Of a stretch of DNA of 35,503 nucleotides, positions 1 through 9,438 are shown piece after piece. Under the pieces are notes generated by a model. That model saw only the letters and a program-made list of their open reading frames with translations. It was not told the DNA's origin and did not search any database. A program made the position numbers and the translations under genes. The stretch comes from Allochromatium palmeri (GTDB taxonomy: Bacteria; Pseudomonadota; Gammaproteobacteria; Chromatiales; Chromatiaceae). The stretch covers positions 1 through 35,503 of the forward strand of contig NZ_WNKT01000040.1 in NCBI RefSeq assembly GCF_009720725.1, in the 5' to 3' direction. The stretch's first letter is position 1; every line of letters begins with the position of its first letter.

Positions 1-996
1 ATCGTCTTCGCCTCGCCGCTGGTCGCGGCGCTGCGCCGTCGCTGGCCCGAGGCGCGCATTGCCTGGCTGGTCCAGCCTGAATGCGCGGCGCTGCTCGACC
101 GTCATCCGGATCTCGATGCCGTGATCGTCTGTCCACTGCGCCACTGGCAGCGGCTGTGGCGCGAGCGTCGTTATCGCGAGCTGTGGGCGGGGATTCGTAC
201 ACTGCGGGCCAATCTGCGCCAGCACGACTTCGATCTCGCGCTCGATCTGCAAGGGCTGCTCAAGAGCGGAGTCCTGACCTGGCTCTCGGGCGCGCGTGAA
301 CGCATCGGGCTGGGTTCGCGCGAGGGCAGTCAGTGGCTGATGACGCGCCGGCTGCCGCGCGGCGGTGAGTCCAGACTGATCGGCTCGGAGTATCGCTTTC
401 TGGCCGAGTCGCTCGCCTTGCCGGTCGCGGAGGGCTTTCGGATGGCGGTCCACTATGGCGAGGCGGAAGCGGCTTTCGCCGAGTCGGTCATCGCGCGCGA
501 GTCGCTCGCCAACGGTTATGCGGTGTTCTGTCCCTTCACGACGCGCCCGCAGAAACATTGGATCGAGGACCGCTGGGCCAGACTCGCGCACCGTGTCCGC
601 GACGAACTGGGGCTGGTGCCAGTGCTGCTCGGCGGTCCGGGCGACCGCGAGGCAGCGCGGCGGATCGCCGACGACGCTGACGACCAGTTGCTCGATCTGA
701 CCGGCCAGACCAGTCTCACCGAGGCAGCGGCCCTGATCGACCGCGCGGCGCTGCTGATCGGCGTCGATACCGGGCTTTCGCACATGGGCATCGCCTTCGA
801 TACGCCGAGCCTGCTGCTGTTCGGCTCGACCTGTCCCTATCTCGACACCACGCGCGCCAATGCGCGGGTGCTCCATCACGCCCTGCCCTGCTCGCCCTGC
901 AAGCGTCGTCCGAGCTGTGACGGGCGGTTCGACTGCATGCGTGCGATCGAGGCCGATGAGATCCTGCGCGCCGCCGACGCGGTGTTGCGGGCGTGA
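1..996 (+). CDS. Glycosyltransferase family 9 (heptosyltransferase-like), 5' end missing
   Basis: The reading frame is open from base 1, so the N-terminus lies outside the window; 331 codons remain. The product resembles ADP-heptose:LPS heptosyltransferases, which add heptose to the lipopolysaccharide inner core at the cytoplasmic face of the inner membrane. Visible family features are the GVDTGLSHMG segment near base 760 (D-x-G-x-x-H sugar-nucleotide site), the following LLLFGSTCPY strand, and a C-terminal cysteine-rich stretch (CSPCKRRPSC, then a CM pair) typical of WaaC/WaaF-like proteins. It overlaps the next glycosyltransferase by 4 bp, consistent with a translationally coupled surface-polysaccharide operon. 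Whether it is heptosyltransferase I, II or a related core enzyme cannot be decided here. Confidence 0.88.
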   Translation: MVFASPLVAALRRRWPEARIAWLVQPECAALLDRHPDLDAVIVCPLRHWQRLWRERRYRELWAGIRTLRANLRQHDFDLALDLQGLLKSGVLTWLSGARERIGLGSREGSQWLMTRRLPRGGESRLIGSEYRFLAESLALPVAEGFRMAVHYGEAEAAFAESVIARESLANGYAVFCPFTTRPQKHWIEDRWARLAHRVRDELGLVPVLLGGPGDREAARRIADDADDQLLDLTGQTSLTEAAALIDRAALLIGVDTGLSHMGIAFDTPSLLLFGSTCPYLDTTRANARVLHHALPCSPCKRRPSCDGRFDCMRAIEADEILRAADAVLRA

Positions 997-2093
997 AGAT
1001 TCTGCACGTCGAGGGCGGGCGTCATCTCTATGGCGGGGCCTTTCAGGTGCTGCATCTGGTGCGTGGACTGGCGGCGCGGGGGCATGAGAATCTACTGGCC
1101 TGTCCGCGCGGCTGTGCGCTGGCCGAGGCCGCTGCGCCCTTCGCCGAGGTGCATGGCCTGCCGATGCATGGCGATGCTGATCTGCTGATGGCCGCGCGCC
1201 TGTATCGTCTGATTCGCGCCAGCCGGCCGGATCTGGTGCATCTGCACAGCCGCATCGGTGCCGATGTCATGGGCGGGATCGCCGCGCGGCTGGCCGGGGT
1301 GCCGGTGATCCATACGCGCCGGGTCGACAATCCCGAACCGCGCTGGCTGGTCGCCCTGAAGTACCGGCTGCATGATCGGGTGATCGCCATTTCGGCAGGG
1401 ATCGGGCAGGTGTTGCTCGCTGAGGGACTGCCGGCGGCGAAACTGCGCGTAGTGCGTAGCGCGGTCGACCATGAGTGCTATGCGGCGTCGGTCGACCGGG
1501 CCGCGATTCGCGCACAGCTCCAGGTGCCGGCCGATACCTTCCTTATCGGCGTGATCGCGCAGTTGATTCCGCGTAAGGGGCATCGCTTTCTGCTCGACGC
1601 GCTGCCTGAGCTGATCGCCGCGTATCCCGAGATCCAGGTGCGCTTCTTCGGCCAGGGGCCACTGGCGGACGATCTGCAACGCCGGATCGAGGCGGCTGGA
1701 CTGAGCCGTCATGTCCGGCTCGCCGGTTTTCGCGACGATCTGCCCGAGATCCTGCCTGCGCTCGATCTGGTCGTGCATCCGGCGCTCATGGAAGGCTTGG
1801 GCGTCTCGCTGCTCCAGGCGGCCAGCGCCGGCGTGCCCATCGTTGCCAGCCGCGCCGGCGGCATCCCCGAGGCGGTGCGCGAGGGCGAGAACGGCCTTCT
1901 GGTTCCGCCGGGCGATGTCGTGGCCCTGCGCACGGCGATCGGCGCACTGCTTGATGACCCTGAGCAGTGTCGTGTTCTGGGCGCGGGCGGTCGGGCGCTG
2001 ATGGCGCGCGAGTTCTCGATCGACGCCATGGTCGAGGGCAATCTCGCGGTCTATCGGGAGTTGCTCGACGCGACTGGATCGACGCACTCATGA
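993..2093 (+). CDS. Glycosyltransferase family 4 (LPS or exopolysaccharide)
   Basis: This 366-residue GT-B fold enzyme starts at a GTG inside the stop of the heptosyltransferase gene (GTGA overlap). The N-terminal half has the acceptor-side Rossmann pattern (MKILHVEGGRHLYGG, then LVHLHSR near residue 85). The C-terminal half has GVIAQLIPRKG at about 186-196 and the donor-site segment EGLGVSLLQAASAG from residue 267. GT4 enzymes normally have an E-x7-E pair there; the second position is Gln275 instead of Glu. Retaining GT4 enzymes transfer a nucleotide-activated sugar to a lipid-linked acceptor. Sugar and acceptor are unknown, but the heptosyltransferase neighbour suggests LPS core decoration. 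It ends in a 4-bp ATGA overlap with the next GT4 gene. Confidence 0.88.
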   Translation: MKILHVEGGRHLYGGAFQVLHLVRGLAARGHENLLACPRGCALAEAAAPFAEVHGLPMHGDADLLMAARLYRLIRASRPDLVHLHSRIGADVMGGIAARLAGVPVIHTRRVDNPEPRWLVALKYRLHDRVIAISAGIGQVLLAEGLPAAKLRVVRSAVDHECYAASVDRAAIRAQLQVPADTFLIGVIAQLIPRKGHRFLLDALPELIAAYPEIQVRFFGQGPLADDLQRRIEAAGLSRHVRLAGFRDDLPEILPALDLVVHPALMEGLGVSLLQAASAGVPIVASRAGGIPEAVREGENGLLVPPGDVVALRTAIGALLDDPEQCRVLGAGGRALMAREFSIDAMVEGNLAVYRELLDATGSTHS

Positions 2094-3166
2094 CCGACCC
2101 GACCACACTGCAAATGGTCGCCAGCAAGGCGCTCGGCGGCGCCGAACGCTGGTTCATCCGCTTCAGCGCCGCGCTGGCCGAATGCGGGGCGCCGGCGCAG
2201 TTGGCGATCCGCCAGGGGAGCGCGCTCGACGGGCTGGATCTCGGCGGACTTCCGGTCCATCGCCTGCCCTATCGCACCACCTGGGATCCCTGGTCGCGCC
2301 ATGCGGTCGGAGGTCTGATCCAGCGCCTTCAGCCTGACATCGTCCAGACCTACATGGGCCGTGCCACCCGGCTTGCGCGTCTGCCGCGCGCGGGCGCTCC
2401 GGTCCATCTGGCCCGGCTCGGCGGCTATTACGCACTTGGTCCCTATCGTCACGCCCACGGCTGGATCGGCAACACCCTGGGCCTGTGCGATTGGATGGTG
2501 CGCCAGGGACTGCCCGCCGAGCGTGTTTATCACATCTACAATTTCGCCGATCCGGCGCGTCCGGTCGCACCCGAGGTCGTCGCCGAGCGCCGGGTCGCGC
2601 ATGGTCTGCCGGATGATGCCTGGGTGCTGGTCACGCTCGGGCGCTTGGTGCCGGTCAAGGGCCAGCGCTATCTGATCGAGGCACTCGCGCGTCTGCCCGA
2701 GACCCTCGCCGGGCGTCCGCTGCGACTGGTGATGGTCGGTGATGGTCCGCTCGGTCCCGAATTGCGACGCCAGGCTGAACAGAGCGGCCAGTCACACCGG
2801 ATCGTCTGGGCCGGCTGGCAGCGCGACCCGGCGCCCTATCTCCAGATGGCGGATCTGATCGTCTTCCCCTCGCTGGAGGAAGAGACGCTGGGCAATGTCA
2901 TCCTCGAAGCCTGGGCCTGGGGCACGCCGCTGGTGACGGCCAGGTTCCGTGGTGCGCGCGAGCTGGCCCGCCACGGCGAGGACGCCTGGTGCGTGCCCTG
3001 CGCCGAGGCCGCCGCGCTGGCCGAAGGCATCCGCCAGACGCTGTCCGATCCGGGGCTGATGGCGGCGCTGGTCGCGCGCGGGTTGGAGCGGGTGGAGCAT
3101 GAATTCAGCCGCCGCGCCATTCTGGATCAGTATCTGGAACTCTATCGCGGCGTCACGGGCGCTTGA
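2090..3166 (+). CDS. Glycosyltransferase family 4, second paralogue
   Basis: The frame is open further upstream, but the ATG at 2090, overlapping the previous stop as ATGA, is the sensible start and gives 358 residues. Typical GT4 marks are the early glycine-rich loop (SKALGGAERW, about 12-21), the mid-protein VTLGRLVPVKGQ strand and loop (about 181-192), VMVGDGPLGPEL (about 215-224) and a complete E-x7-E pair at Glu265 and Glu273. It is the last gene of the polysaccharide set; a toxin-antitoxin module follows after 47 bp. The pair of GT4 genes probably adds successive sugars to the same lipid-linked acceptor. Substrates are not predictable from sequence alone. Confidence 0.88.
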   Translation: MTDPTTLQMVASKALGGAERWFIRFSAALAECGAPAQLAIRQGSALDGLDLGGLPVHRLPYRTTWDPWSRHAVGGLIQRLQPDIVQTYMGRATRLARLPRAGAPVHLARLGGYYALGPYRHAHGWIGNTLGLCDWMVRQGLPAERVYHIYNFADPARPVAPEVVAERRVAHGLPDDAWVLVTLGRLVPVKGQRYLIEALARLPETLAGRPLRLVMVGDGPLGPELRRQAEQSGQSHRIVWAGWQRDPAPYLQMADLIVFPSLEEETLGNVILEAWAWGTPLVTARFRGARELARHGEDAWCVPCAEAAALAEGIRQTLSDPGLMAALVARGLERVEHEFSRRAILDQYLELYRGVTGA

Positions 3167-3178
3167 ATGCCGATAGTT

Positions 3179-3213
3179 TTGACGATACTTCCGCGCGGCG
3201 ATAGTATCGACCC
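3179..3213 (+). promoter_or_regulatory. higBA promoter with overlapping operator
   Basis: TTGACG at 3179-3184 and TAGTAT at 3202-3207 are separated by exactly 17 bp, a good sigma-70 arrangement (5/6 and 4/6 matches to consensus). The expected start, about seven bases after the -10 box, falls on or next to the higB ATG at 3214, and no Shine-Dalgarno sequence is visible, so the mRNA may be leaderless. CGATAGTATCG (3200-3210) is an odd-centred palindrome covering the -10 box, and related half-sites CGATAGT (3171-3177) and CGATACT (3183-3189) lie upstream. This fits autorepression by HigA with or without HigB. Confidence 0.6.
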
Positions 3214-3498
3214 ATGATAAAAACCTACGCCAACAAGGAAACCGCTGCCGTTGGGGCTGGAAAGAAACCCAAGGCGATCAGCGCTGAGTTGGCGAAGATC
3301 GCCCAACGCAAGTTGGCGATTCTCAACCGTGTCGAGACCCTGGACGAACTCCGAATTCCACCCGGAAACCGCCTTGAAGCCTTATCGGGTGACAGGCAGG
3401 GACAATACAGCATCCGCCTCAACGACCAGTGGCGACTGTGTTTTGTATGGCGAGAAGGTGATGCATGGGAGGTTGAGATCGTTGATTACCATCGGTAA
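3214..3498 (+). CDS. higB: HigB-like toxin (RelE/ParE superfamily)
   Basis: A 94-residue basic protein with the HigB/plasmid-maintenance killer pattern: a helical N-terminus, the central LDELRIPPGNRLEALSGDRQGQYSIRLNDQWRLCFVW region and the closing VEIVDYHR. HigB toxins are ribosome-dependent mRNA endonucleases neutralised by HigA. The toxin precedes the antitoxin with a 7-bp gap, the usual higBA order, the reverse of most RelBE systems. Length is normal for the family (about 90-100 residues). The upstream promoter places transcription initiation at or very near its first codon. Recognition is by motif and gene order; activity is untested. Confidence 0.9.
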   Translation: MIKTYANKETAAVGAGKKPKAISAELAKIAQRKLAILNRVETLDELRIPPGNRLEALSGDRQGQYSIRLNDQWRLCFVWREGDAWEVEIVDYHR

Positions 3499-3505
3499 CC
3501 CGCAC

Positions 3506-3853
3506 ATGAGCCTCAGAGCAGAAGACCTGCGCAACATCGATTTCTCGGACGTGGCGGATGACGATCTGGCGCTTGTGACGCCCGGCGAGATTCTGGCCCA
3601 GGAGTTCCTGGAACCCCTGGGCCTCACAGCTTACCGGTTGTCGAAGGCGATTGGCGTCCAGCAGACGCGGATCAGCGAGATCCTGGCTGGACGTCGCTCC
3701 ATCAGCGCCGATACGGGTTTGCGTCTTTCGCGTTTCTTCGGCCTGAACGATGGGTTCTGGATCGGGCTCCAGGCTGATTATGATGCGGCCAAGGCACGAC
3801 GTGAGATCGCGGAAGATCTCGCCAGGATCATCCCATTGGCCAAGATTGCCTGA
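3506..3853 (+). CDS. higA: HigA-like antitoxin (XRE helix-turn-helix)
   Basis: The ATG at 3506 gives 115 residues and lies 7 bp after the higB stop; the open frame upstream of it merely overlaps higB. The core PGEILAQEFLEPLGLTAYRLSKAIGVQQTRISEILAGRRSIS is the HigA/VapI XRE-type helix-turn-helix, followed by the conserved LRLSRFFGLNDGFWIGLQADYD segment. The protein should bind and neutralise HigB and repress the promoter upstream of higB through the CGATAGTATCG palindrome. An acidic N-terminal extension of about 25 residues precedes the canonical domain. Both proteins of the module look intact. Confidence 0.9.
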   Translation: MSLRAEDLRNIDFSDVADDDLALVTPGEILAQEFLEPLGLTAYRLSKAIGVQQTRISEILAGRRSISADTGLRLSRFFGLNDGFWIGLQADYDAAKARREIAEDLARIIPLAKIA

Positions 3854-3858
3854 TCCTC

Positions 3859-3966
3859 ATGGACAGCGACCGGCTGTCCGGCCGGCGACCGGACTATCGC
3901 CTGCTCGACGACGCCGAACTCAAACTGACCATCTTCGCCGCGCCCTCGCCGCATGGCGACGACTGA
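3859..3966 (+). CDS. Short unassigned ORF (35 aa), possible gene remnant
   Basis: A 35-codon ORF starts 5 bp after the higA stop. The translation has no family I recognise; it contains a DDAELKLTIFAAP stretch that could form a strand, and codon use looks like that of neighbouring genes. It has no Shine-Dalgarno sequence of its own. It could be a third gene of the higBA transcript, the truncated end of a gene disrupted when the module arrived, or chance. It ends 43 bp before the convergent hemF stop. Confidence 0.2.
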   Translation: MDSDRLSGRRPDYRLLDDAELKLTIFAAPSPHGDD

Positions 3967-4009
3967 GCCGACCTCACGCCGAGCGACGCCAAGCGGTCAT
4001 CCCCGACCC

Positions 4010-4948
<939 letters not shown>

Positions 4949-5062
4949 TCATCGCTGGGTTAAAGTACAGAGCGTTCAAACATAACCGATCCACGACACC
5001 CAACACCGAATGTCTTGGTTCATCAAGCGTCGATCACACTGCCCAAATCAGGATTACTCCGC

Positions 5063-7570
5063 ATGTCAAAGCGCCGCTGGTATTGGCTGCTGTCCATCCT
5101 CCTGCTGCCCGCACTCATCGCCATCGGCGCCGGCGGCACGCTCTACTGGCTGGGCAAACGCGCCGAACCGTCCTATTCGGGCACCGTCGCGCTGTCCGGA
5201 CTCGCCCGCCCGGTCGCGGTGCGTTTCGGTCCCCATGCCGTGCCGACCATCGAGGCAAGCGATCTTCGGGATCTGGTCTTCGCGCAGGGCTATGTGACAG
5301 CCTCGGAACGGATGTGGCAAATGGATCTGTTGCGCCGGCTCGGCGGTGGGCGACTGGCCGAACTCTTCGGCCCGGAGGTCGTGGCGGTCGACCGCTTCTT
5401 TCGCACCGTTGGTCTGCCGGTCGAGGCACGGCGCGCCCTGAAGTCGATGGATGACGCGGATCGCGCCCTGCTCGACGCCTATGCCGCTGGAGTCAACGCC
5501 TATCGCGACAGCGCGCGCGGGCGTCGACCGCTGGAATATCTGATCAGCGGACTCGAACCGGCGCCCTGGCGACCCGAGGACAGTCTGGTGATCGGCACCT
5601 ACATGGCCTGGACCCAGTCGTTCAACGCGCGCGGCGAGCTGACCTTTCTGCGTCTGGCACGGCGGATCGGTCCCGAACGTGCCCGGATGCTATTCCCGAC
5701 CGACGAGGGGATCGCGCCGCCCGAGGTTCCCCCTGAGCTGCTCGACTATCTGGCGACGACATCCCCCGTTGCTGCATCTCCAGCATCCGGATTCGACATC
5801 GCCACGCTTGCTCCGATACTTGACTATCCCGCACGGCTCGGGCTGCCAACCCCGACACCCGCAAGCAATGCCTGGCTGGCGACGGGCGCGCGCACCGCCA
5901 CCGGCGAGGCGCTGCTGGCTAATGATCCGCATCTGGCCTTTTCGATGCCGGGCATCTGGTACGAGCTGGAGCTGATCGCGCCCGAGCTGCATGTGGCCGG
6001 CGTGAGTCTCCCCGGTGTGCCGCTGGTGCTGATCGGACACAATGCCGATCTGGCCTGGGGCGTCACGAGTGTCATCGCCGACACCCAGGATATCTTCATC
6101 GAGCGCCCGACCGCCGATGGTCTCGCGGTGGAACGCGAAGGCCGCGCGCCCGAGCCGATCCAGATCCGTCACGAGACGATCGACGTCCGGGGCGGCGCGG
6201 CGGTCGACATCGCGATCCGCTCCACCAGCCGCGGCGTGATCCTGAACGACATCCTCGGCGAGATCACGGGCACGCTCATGGATCTGTCTGAGACGGGCCT
6301 GGACAGCGAGCTGATCGCGCTGCGTCAGACCCATGACGCGCCTGACCGCGCCTTCCAGGCGGTGCGCGGTCTCTGTCAGGCCCGGACGCTGGATGAAGCA
6401 CGCGCGGCGGGCCTGAACTTCCGCCATGTCGCGACCAACCTGATGCTGGCCCATCGCGACGGCGGCATCGCCTGGCAGATGACGGGCGTCCTGCCCCAAC
6501 GCGGGCGTAGCTCGGGCGTTTTTCCCGTCCCCGGCTGGCTCGACGCTTACGACTGGCAGGGCGAGGTTCCACAGTCACTGAACCCGAGCACCATCAATCC
6601 AACCGATGGACTCATCATCACCGCCAACCAGCGCACCATTCCGGTCGATTATCCGGTTCAGGTCAGCAATGCCTGGATGTCGCCGCACCGCGCCCAACGT
6701 ATTGCCGCGCGGCTCAGCGCGTCAGGGCCGCTCACGCCCGCGTCGATGGCCGAGATCCAGTCCGACCGCGTGAGCCTCCAGGGGCGGATGATGCTGACCT
6801 CACTGCGTCGGCTGGAGTCCGAGCTCCGCGCCCTCGATCCGGACGCCTGGTCGATCGCCGAGACCCAACTGCTCGACTGGGACGGCGCCATGGATGGCGC
6901 GAGCCGCCCGGCCGCCTTTGCCGCCTTACTGGAGCCCGCGCTGTTCCAAGCCCTCTACGGCGACGAACTGGGCGCGGATCTGTCGTCGCTGCTCTCGCTC
7001 TCAATCGTGGCCTACAACCCGCTCCAGGAGACACTGCGCACCGGCGAGTCCGAATTCTGGGACGATGTCACGACACCCGAGATCGAGACGCCCGCCACGA
7101 TCTGGGCGCGCGCGCTGCGCTCGGCCAGGACGGCGCTCGACGCGCATGGCGACGATGTGCGGCTCGACCAGATCCGCTCGGTACGCTTCACCCACGCCTT
7201 CGACCGACTACCATTGCTGGGCGATCTCTTCAGCGTCGGCCCCACCGGCGTCGGCGGCGGCTCAGATACGGTCGATGTCATCAAGACCCGGCCCCAGGAA
7301 CCCGGTAAGGGTCTGTTCGGCGCTTCGACGCGCTTCGTCGCCACCCCGGCCGACTGGCACCAGACGCGCGGCACCCTGACGCTCGGCCAGTCGGGACATC
7401 GCTTCTCGCCCTACCGGACCGACCAGCTCGACGACTGGCTGGCGGTGCAGTCTCATATCTGGCCCTGGCACGGACCGGACGAGGTTCGGACAATCGGTCA
7501 CTTGCGACTCGACCCAATCGACGGACCGCTCGCTCAACCGCTCTCCGCACCCGCTGCGAGACAGCCCTGA
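5063..7570 (+). CDS. Penicillin acylase family Ntn-hydrolase, membrane-anchored or secreted
   Basis: The frame is open from a TTG at 5015, but the ATG at 5063 starts directly with a basic-then-hydrophobic segment (residues 2-29), a signal peptide or N-terminal anchor, giving 835 residues. Family marks: early VYGxVTASERMWQMDLLRR-like block (residues about 75-95) and the autoprocessing site PASNAWLATG, where Ser268 would become the N-terminal nucleophile of the beta subunit after spacer removal, followed by NDPHLAFSMPGIWYEL. Family members hydrolyse amide bonds of penicillins, N-acyl-homoserine lactones, cyclic lipopeptides or other acyl-amides. Substrate cannot be deduced; acyl-homoserine-lactone turnover is one possibility. 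No operon partner is evident; purK follows after 142 bp. Confidence 0.92.
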   Translation: MSKRRWYWLLSILLLPALIAIGAGGTLYWLGKRAEPSYSGTVALSGLARPVAVRFGPHAVPTIEASDLRDLVFAQGYVTASERMWQMDLLRRLGGGRLAELFGPEVVAVDRFFRTVGLPVEARRALKSMDDADRALLDAYAAGVNAYRDSARGRRPLEYLISGLEPAPWRPEDSLVIGTYMAWTQSFNARGELTFLRLARRIGPERARMLFPTDEGIAPPEVPPELLDYLATTSPVAASPASGFDIATLAPILDYPARLGLPTPTPASNAWLATGARTATGEALLANDPHLAFSMPGIWYELELIAPELHVAGVSLPGVPLVLIGHNADLAWGVTSVIADTQDIFIERPTADGLAVEREGRAPEPIQIRHETIDVRGGAAVDIAIRSTSRGVILNDILGEITGTLMDLSETGLDSELIALRQTHDAPDRAFQAVRGLCQARTLDEARAAGLNFRHVATNLMLAHRDGGIAWQMTGVLPQRGRSSGVFPVPGWLDAYDWQGEVPQSLNPSTINPTDGLIITANQRTIPVDYPVQVSNAWMSPHRAQRIAARLSASGPLTPASMAEIQSDRVSLQGRMMLTSLRRLESELRALDPDAWSIAETQLLDWDGAMDGASRPAAFAALLEPALFQALYGDELGADLSSLLSLSIVAYNPLQETLRTGESEFWDDVTTPEIETPATIWARALRSARTALDAHGDDVRLDQIRSVRFTHAFDRLPLLGDLFSVGPTGVGGGSDTVDVIKTRPQEPGKGLFGASTRFVATPADWHQTRGTLTLGQSGHRFSPYRTDQLDDWLAVQSHIWPWHGPDEVRTIGHLRLDPIDGPLAQPLSAPAARQP

Positions 7571-7712
7571 ACCATGCGCCCAGCGGACGATTCGAGCGTT
7601 AGGGGTGGTCGAACCCCGGCTCCCAGTCCACAATAGCGAATATTGCGCCATCGCCGCTCGAATCCGGGCGGCGGGGCTTCCCAACCGCCCGAAGAACACT
7701 GATCATTGCTCC

Positions 7713-8867
7713 ATGGACGTATTTCCTCTCCCTCTTGCCCGGATCGGTATCATTGGCGGCGGCCAGCTCGGCCGTATGCTGGCCAAGGCCGCTAAGCGCC
7801 TCGGCTGTACCTGCGTGATACTCGACCCGACACCCGGCTCGCCGGCCGGCCAGGTCGCTGGTCATCAGATCGTCGGCAACTATCATGACCCGGCCAAGCT
7901 GCGCGAGCTGGCCGACTCCTGTGATGTCATCACGTTCGACATCGAGGACATCGACACCGAGACGCTCATCCAGCTCGAACACGAGGGACACCGTATCCAT
8001 CCCTCGCCCAGGGTGCTGGCGCTTATCCAGGACAAGCTGACACAGAAAGAAGCGCTCGCCGCGGCCGGCATCCCGACCGCGCCCTTTATCGCCATGCCCG
8101 AGCCGAGTCCTGAAGCCTTCGCCGCCTTCGGCTATCCACTGGTGCAGAAAGCCCGACGCGGCGGCTATGACGGTCGCGGCGTGTCTATCCTCAAATCCGC
8201 CGCGGACTATGCGCGCCATCTCCCGGTGCCCGCGCTGCTCGAACGCTTCGTTCCAGCCGAGAAGGAACTGGCCGTTGTCGTCGCGCGCGGACACGATGGC
8301 GACTGCCGCTGCTATCCAGTGGTCGAGATGGTCTTTCGGCCTGGCGAGAACGTGCTCGATCTCCTGCTGGCTCCAGCGCGCATCGCCCCCGAGACGGCTG
8401 AGGCCGCTGTGGCGCTGGCTGTGCGCACCGTCGAGACACTGGGCGGCGTGGGCATCTTCGGCGTCGAGCTGTTTCTGACCGAGTCGGGCGAACTCCTGGT
8501 CAACGAGGTCGCGCCGCGCACCCACAACTCGGGCCATCACACCATCGAAGCCAATGTCACCGACCAGTTCGAGCAGCATCTGCGTGCCGTGGTCGGGCTG
8601 CCGCTGGGCACGACCGATCAACTCTCGCCCGCCGCTATGATCAACCTGCTCGGCGCGCCCGAACATCGCGGTCGTCCGGTCATCAAGGGCATGGGCGAGG
8701 CACTGGCTATTCCGGGCGTCTGTCTGCATCTCTATGGCAAGGCGGCGACCGCCCCCTATCGCAAGATGGGACATGTCACCGTGCTCGATCCGGATATCGC
8801 GCTGGCCGAACACAAGGCGCTCCAGGTGCGCGAACTCATCGAAATTTCGGGGGAAGACCACCCATGA
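7713..8867 (+). CDS. purK: N5-carboxyaminoimidazole ribonucleotide synthetase
   Basis: PurK uses ATP and bicarbonate to convert aminoimidazole ribonucleotide to N5-CAIR in de novo purine synthesis. The 384-residue protein has the N-terminal [14 protein letters not shown] loop (about 10-23), an ATP-grasp core ([33 protein letters not shown]) and the C-terminal [17 protein letters not shown] block that binds metal-ATP. The ATG at 7713 starts ten residues before the first strand as in homologues; the longer frame to a GTG at 7605 is rejected. It overlaps purE by 4 bp, so substrate handover and co-translation are expected. The 142 bp upstream contain weak GC hairpins (for example GGGGT/ACCCC around 7601-7615) but no clear promoter. 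Confidence 0.96.
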   Translation: MDVFPLPLARIGIIGGGQLGRMLAKAAKRLGCTCVILDPTPGSPAGQVAGHQIVGNYHDPAKLRELADSCDVITFDIEDIDTETLIQLEHEGHRIHPSPRVLALIQDKLTQKEALAAAGIPTAPFIAMPEPSPEAFAAFGYPLVQKARRGGYDGRGVSILKSAADYARHLPVPALLERFVPAEKELAVVVARGHDGDCRCYPVVEMVFRPGENVLDLLLAPARIAPETAEAAVALAVRTVETLGGVGIFGVELFLTESGELLVNEVAPRTHNSGHHTIEANVTDQFEQHLRAVVGLPLGTTDQLSPAAMINLLGAPEHRGRPVIKGMGEALAIPGVCLHLYGKAATAPYRKMGHVTVLDPDIALAEHKALQVRELIEISGEDHP

Positions 8868-9406
8868 GCCACTCCAGTTCCACATCGGCACCCGTCACCA
8901 TGGACGCCGCGCAACGCCCGCTGGTCGGTATCATCATGGGGAGCGATTCGGATCTGCCGGTGATGCGCGAAGCCGCCGCCATGCTCGACGAGCTCGGTGT
9001 CCGCTACGAGATGACCATTGTCTCGGCCCATCGCACGCCCCAGCGGCTCTACGACTATGCTCAAGGGGCCGTCGAGCGTGGTCTGCGTGTCATCGTCGCC
9101 GGCGCCGGCGGTGCGGCCCATCTGCCGGGCATGGCCGCCGCCATCACGCCGCTGCCGGTCATCGGCGTGCCGATCAAGACCTCGGCACTCTCGGGTCAGG
9201 ATTCGCTGCTGTCGATCGTGCAGATGCCGGGCGGTGTTCCTGTCGCCACGGTCGCGATCAATGGCGCCAAGAATGCCGGCATTCTGGCCGCGCAGATCCT
9301 GGGCACAGCGGACACCGCGCTCCTGGAACGGGTCGCCCGGTACAAGCGCGATCTGGAGTCGATGGTGATGGAGAAGGTGGCGCTTCTGGAACGGGACGCG
9401 CTTTGA
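8864..9406 (+). CDS. purE: N5-CAIR mutase (class I PurE)
   Basis: PurE moves the carboxylate of N5-CAIR to C4 of the imidazole ring, the step after PurK. The sequence shows [14 protein letters not shown] (about 22-35), the SAHRTP catalytic loop (about 54-59), [12 protein letters not shown] and the [17 protein letters not shown] tail of class I enzymes. The N-terminus is about 18 residues longer than the minimal enzyme; a second ATG at codon 13 is a possible alternative start. The GGGGGAAG stretch upstream of 8864 is a reasonable ribosome site for the first ATG. The purK-purE order with ATGA overlap is seen in many gammaproteobacteria, although purE-purK is commoner in enterics. Confidence 0.96.
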   Translation: MSHSSSTSAPVTMDAAQRPLVGIIMGSDSDLPVMREAAAMLDELGVRYEMTIVSAHRTPQRLYDYAQGAVERGLRVIVAGAGGAAHLPGMAAAITPLPVIGVPIKTSALSGQDSLLSIVQMPGGVPVATVAINGAKNAGILAAQILGTADTALLERVARYKRDLESMVMEKVALLERDAL

Positions 9407-9438
9407 CGCCGATTTGAAACTCTGTCTGAGGAGGATGC

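Noticed and set aside
5015-5062. TTG start giving 16 extra residues on the acylase
   Set aside because: The extension is polar and would displace the signal or anchor segment from the N-terminus; the ATG at 5063 starts directly at it.
7599-8891. 430-codon minus-strand ORF opposite purK
   Set aside because: Antisense to an intact purK; no motif and no plausible ribosome site.
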